Assembly (NCBI GenBank): GCA_937894725.1
Contig: CALAYL010000078.1
Coordinates: 1-26,571 of the forward strand
Reading direction: 5' to 3'
DNA: 26,571 nt
From: an uncultured Bacteroidota bacterium
Lineage (GTDB): Bacteria; Bacteroidota; Bacteroidia; Chitinophagales; LD1
Shown here: piece after piece, positions 24,855 through 26,571 of the stretch
How positions within the stretch are numbered: the stretch's first letter is position 1
Layout: the number at the start of each line of letters is the position of its first letter
Program-made: the position numbers and the translations under genes
The notes under the pieces: model-generated
What the model saw: only the letters and a program-made list of their open reading frames with translations
The model's database searches: none
What the model was told of the DNA's origin: nothing

Positions 24855-26231
24855 ATGAAAAAGTTTATAGACACCCTCAAAAATATTTGGAGTATTCAAG
24901 AACTCAGAGAGCGCATTTTACTCACACTAGGATTGATTTTTATCTATCGTGTGGGTACTTATATAGCATTGCCAGGTCTTGATCCAACCATGATTGCGGA
25001 TGTGAAAAAGCAAGGTTCTGAGGGGATTCTTGGGTTGGTAAACCTTTTTGCAGGAGGGGCATTTTCTAGAGCTTCAATATTTGCATTAGGTATCATGCCT
25101 TACATTTCTGCGTCTATTGCTATTCAGCTATTGACTATGGTTGTACCTCAGTTTCAAAAAATGCAAAAGGAAGGAGAAAGTGGCAGACGTCAACTCAACC
25201 AGTGGACTCGTTTGCTCACCGTGGCAGTGACAGTCGTACAAGCATCTGCTTATGTAGCTTACATTCAAAATACGGATGGCGATGCTATCGTGATTTCTAA
25301 ATCATTATTCTTTATTTCTACTATGGTAGTGCTTACTACGGGTACATTATTCGTAATGTGGATGGGAGAGAAAATTACAGACAAAGGACTTGGCAATGGT
25401 ATTTCATTGCTTATCATGGTAGGTATATTAGCTCGCTTTCCGGGATCTATTATTCAAGAGTTTTCTTCTCGTTTGACTTCAGGAGGCTTGTTAGCTTTTG
25501 CATTAGAAATTATACTCTTGATCGCAGTAGTGATGGCTACTGTACTTTTAGTACAAGGTACTCGTAGAATTCCCGTACAGTATGCAAAGCGACAAGTAAC
25601 GCAATCTACATCATCTGCATTTTTTGGTGCTAGACAACAAGTGAGCACTGCTGGAGCTGGTGCGGCTCGTCAATATTTACCCGTAAAGTTAAATGCTTCT
25701 GGTGTAATGCCAATCATCTTTGCTCAAGCGATTATGTTTTTGCCTGCTACTATAGCTCAATTTATACCTGGAGTGGGGCAGAACAACTCTTTTGTGATGG
25801 CTTTAGCTGATATTAAGGGCTTTTGGTATAATGCTCTTAATTTGATTTTGATTGTTGCATTTACATTTTTCTATACAGCATTGATTGTAAATCCAACGCA
25901 GATGTCAGACGAGTTGAAGCGTAGCAACGGATTTATACCAGGAGTAACCCCTGGTGCTAAAACAGCGGACTATATAGACACGATTATATCTCGTATTACT
26001 TTTCCAGGTGCATTGTTCTTAGGCTTAATCGCTATTTTGCCTGCATTCGTTATGATTTTTGGTGTAGATCAATCATTTGCGCTATTCTTTGGCGGTTCAT
26101 CGCTTATCATCATGGTAGGCGTAGTACTCGATACATTGCAGTCTATTGAGACTTATCTACTCAATCGTCATTATGACGGACTTACTTCATCGGGTAGAGT
26201 GAGAGGTAGAGGCGCTGAGCAGAGTTTTTAA
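24855..26231 (+). CDS. secY: Preprotein translocase subunit SecY
   Basis: The 458-residue product has ten hydrophobic segments and the SecY landmarks: an N-terminal amphipathic helix followed by RILLTLGLIFIYRVG (about 20-34), the plug region LVNLFAGGAFSRASIFALGI, MPYISASIAIQLL, the GNGISLLIM segment, the RRIPVQYAKR loop that binds ribosomes and SecA, MSDELKRSNGFIPGV, and C-terminal LNRHYDGL. It is the channel of the SecYEG translocon in the inner membrane and would export the signal-peptide proteins seen in this window, including T9SS substrates that cross the inner membrane by Sec. The usual downstream genes map, infA and rpmJ are absent; a - strand gene converges instead. Confidence 0.97.
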   Translation: MKKFIDTLKNIWSIQELRERILLTLGLIFIYRVGTYIALPGLDPTMIADVKKQGSEGILGLVNLFAGGAFSRASIFALGIMPYISASIAIQLLTMVVPQFQKMQKEGESGRRQLNQWTRLLTVAVTVVQASAYVAYIQNTDGDAIVISKSLFFISTMVVLTTGTLFVMWMGEKITDKGLGNGISLLIMVGILARFPGSIIQEFSSRLTSGGLLAFALEIILLIAVVMATVLLVQGTRRIPVQYAKRQVTQSTSSAFFGARQQVSTAGAGAARQYLPVKLNASGVMPIIFAQAIMFLPATIAQFIPGVGQNNSFVMALADIKGFWYNALNLILIVAFTFFYTALIVNPTQMSDELKRSNGFIPGVTPGAKTADYIDTIISRITFPGALFLGLIAILPAFVMIFGVDQSFALFFGGSSLIIMVGVVLDTLQSIETYLLNRHYDGLTSSGRVRGRGAEQSF

Positions 26232-26265
26232 TTTATTTATCAGACAATAAAGAAAATGGCGCTTT

Positions 26266-26571
26266 CTATTTTCTGTTGTAGTCTATCTTTGAAAGCATAG
26301 AATCCAATTTTTGACTTAGGATTTTGATACTTTCTGTTAAGTCTTTTACCTCCTCATTATTTTCCTTGTTTATGAGATATGCAGTGTCTCCATTATGAGT
26401 GCCGTAGTTAAAATAGCTATACTTCTCTTCAAAATTCAAAATATCTTCTTTTGAAACATCCATTGCCTTAGCGATCTGCGCTAACTTCTCATCAGATACT
26501 TTTAATTCTCAATGCTCTATTTTGCTGATCGTTTTTTGCGATACATTCAATGCGTTTGCTAGTGATTCTTG
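26266..26571 (-). pseudogene. Helix-turn-helix (XRE/Cro-CI) regulator interrupted by an in-frame TGA; 5' end outside window
   Basis: Reading from the right edge, one continuous frame encodes QESLANALNVSQKTISKIEH, a stop (TGA at 26511-26509), then ELKVSDEKLAQIAKAMDVSK and a further 60 or so residues ending in a coiled-coil-like segment (LTESIKILSQKLDSMLSKI). Together they form an ordinary HTH_3 DNA-binding domain plus a dimerisation tail; helix 3 (VSQKTISKIE) and helix 4 (DEKLAQIAKAM) fall on opposite sides of the stop. An ATG at 26463 could restart a 65-residue tail fragment with no DNA-binding helices. The frame is otherwise intact, so the change is a single recent substitution, a base-call error or, less likely, read-through. 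TGA serves as a normal stop elsewhere in the window (the OstA-like gene). Confidence 0.75.

Noticed and set aside
26251..26274. Inverted repeat AGAAAAT / ATTTTCT after secY as a terminator
   Set aside because: The stem is only 7 A/T-rich pairs with a 10-nt loop, has no T-run, and overlaps the end of the convergent frame; too weak to call.
26509..26511. TGA read as an amino acid (alternative genetic code or selenocysteine)
   Set aside because: TGA ends the OstA-like gene normally, the organism shows no sign of recoding, and the codon position in HTH_3 domains is not a cysteine or selenocysteine site.

Overview
The window comes from a member of the Bacteroidota; the class is not resolved. Evidence is a type IX secretion (T9SS) type B sorting domain, a PorP/SprF-family protein, Bacteroidota-style OstA, MlaD and LptD proteins, promoters of the TTTG-N19-TAnnTTTG type, A/T-rich leaders with no clear Shine-Dalgarno sequence, and an AT-rich base composition. 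About 20 genes are packed tightly and belong to four functional blocks plus one broken gene at the right edge. I see no tRNA, rRNA, CRISPR array, transposase or phage gene.

Region 1 (1-6968, + strand) is a surface-protein module: the 3' part of a giant repeat protein (about eleven Ig/cadherin-like domains) ending in a T9SS type B C-terminal domain, then a PorP/SprF-family outer-membrane protein, then a PorE-like TPR / beta-propeller / carboxypeptidase-regulatory / OmpA lipoprotein-like protein. By analogy with Flavobacterium SprB-SprF, the second gene probably assists export of the first. A strong hairpin separates the adhesin from its partner, and a terminator closes the block. Region 2 (7029-9193, +) is a probable operon: acylphosphatase, an SDR-type L-threonine 3-dehydrogenase, and two unrecognised four-helix membrane proteins that can be aligned to each other without gaps.

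Region 3 (9190-18423) is an envelope-biogenesis block. On the - strand, an SPOR-tailed N-acetylmuramoyl-L-alanine amidase is followed, after a well-formed promoter, by mlaD (MCE), an OstA-like gene and a type II NADH dehydrogenase. Divergently on the + strand lie lptD and cinA. OstA-like and LptD proteins act in lipopolysaccharide delivery, MlaD in phospholipid traffic and the amidase in wall cleavage. Three of these genes (mlaD, ostA-like, lptD) cannot start with ATG. recJ (-) converges on cinA with a 4-nt overlap, and a monocistronic lipoprotein gene of unknown function follows with its own terminator.

Region 4 (21161-26231, +) holds rplE-rpsN-rpsH-rplF-rplR-rpsE-rpmD-rplO-secY. This is only the middle of the usual S10/spc/alpha cluster: rplN/rplX are not upstream and map/infA/rpmJ/rpsM are not downstream. 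rplE has its own consensus promoter, whose spacer contains a perfect DnaA box. A terminator-like hairpin lies between rplO and secY. The right edge carries an HTH (XRE) regulator on the - strand, interrupted by an in-frame TGA.
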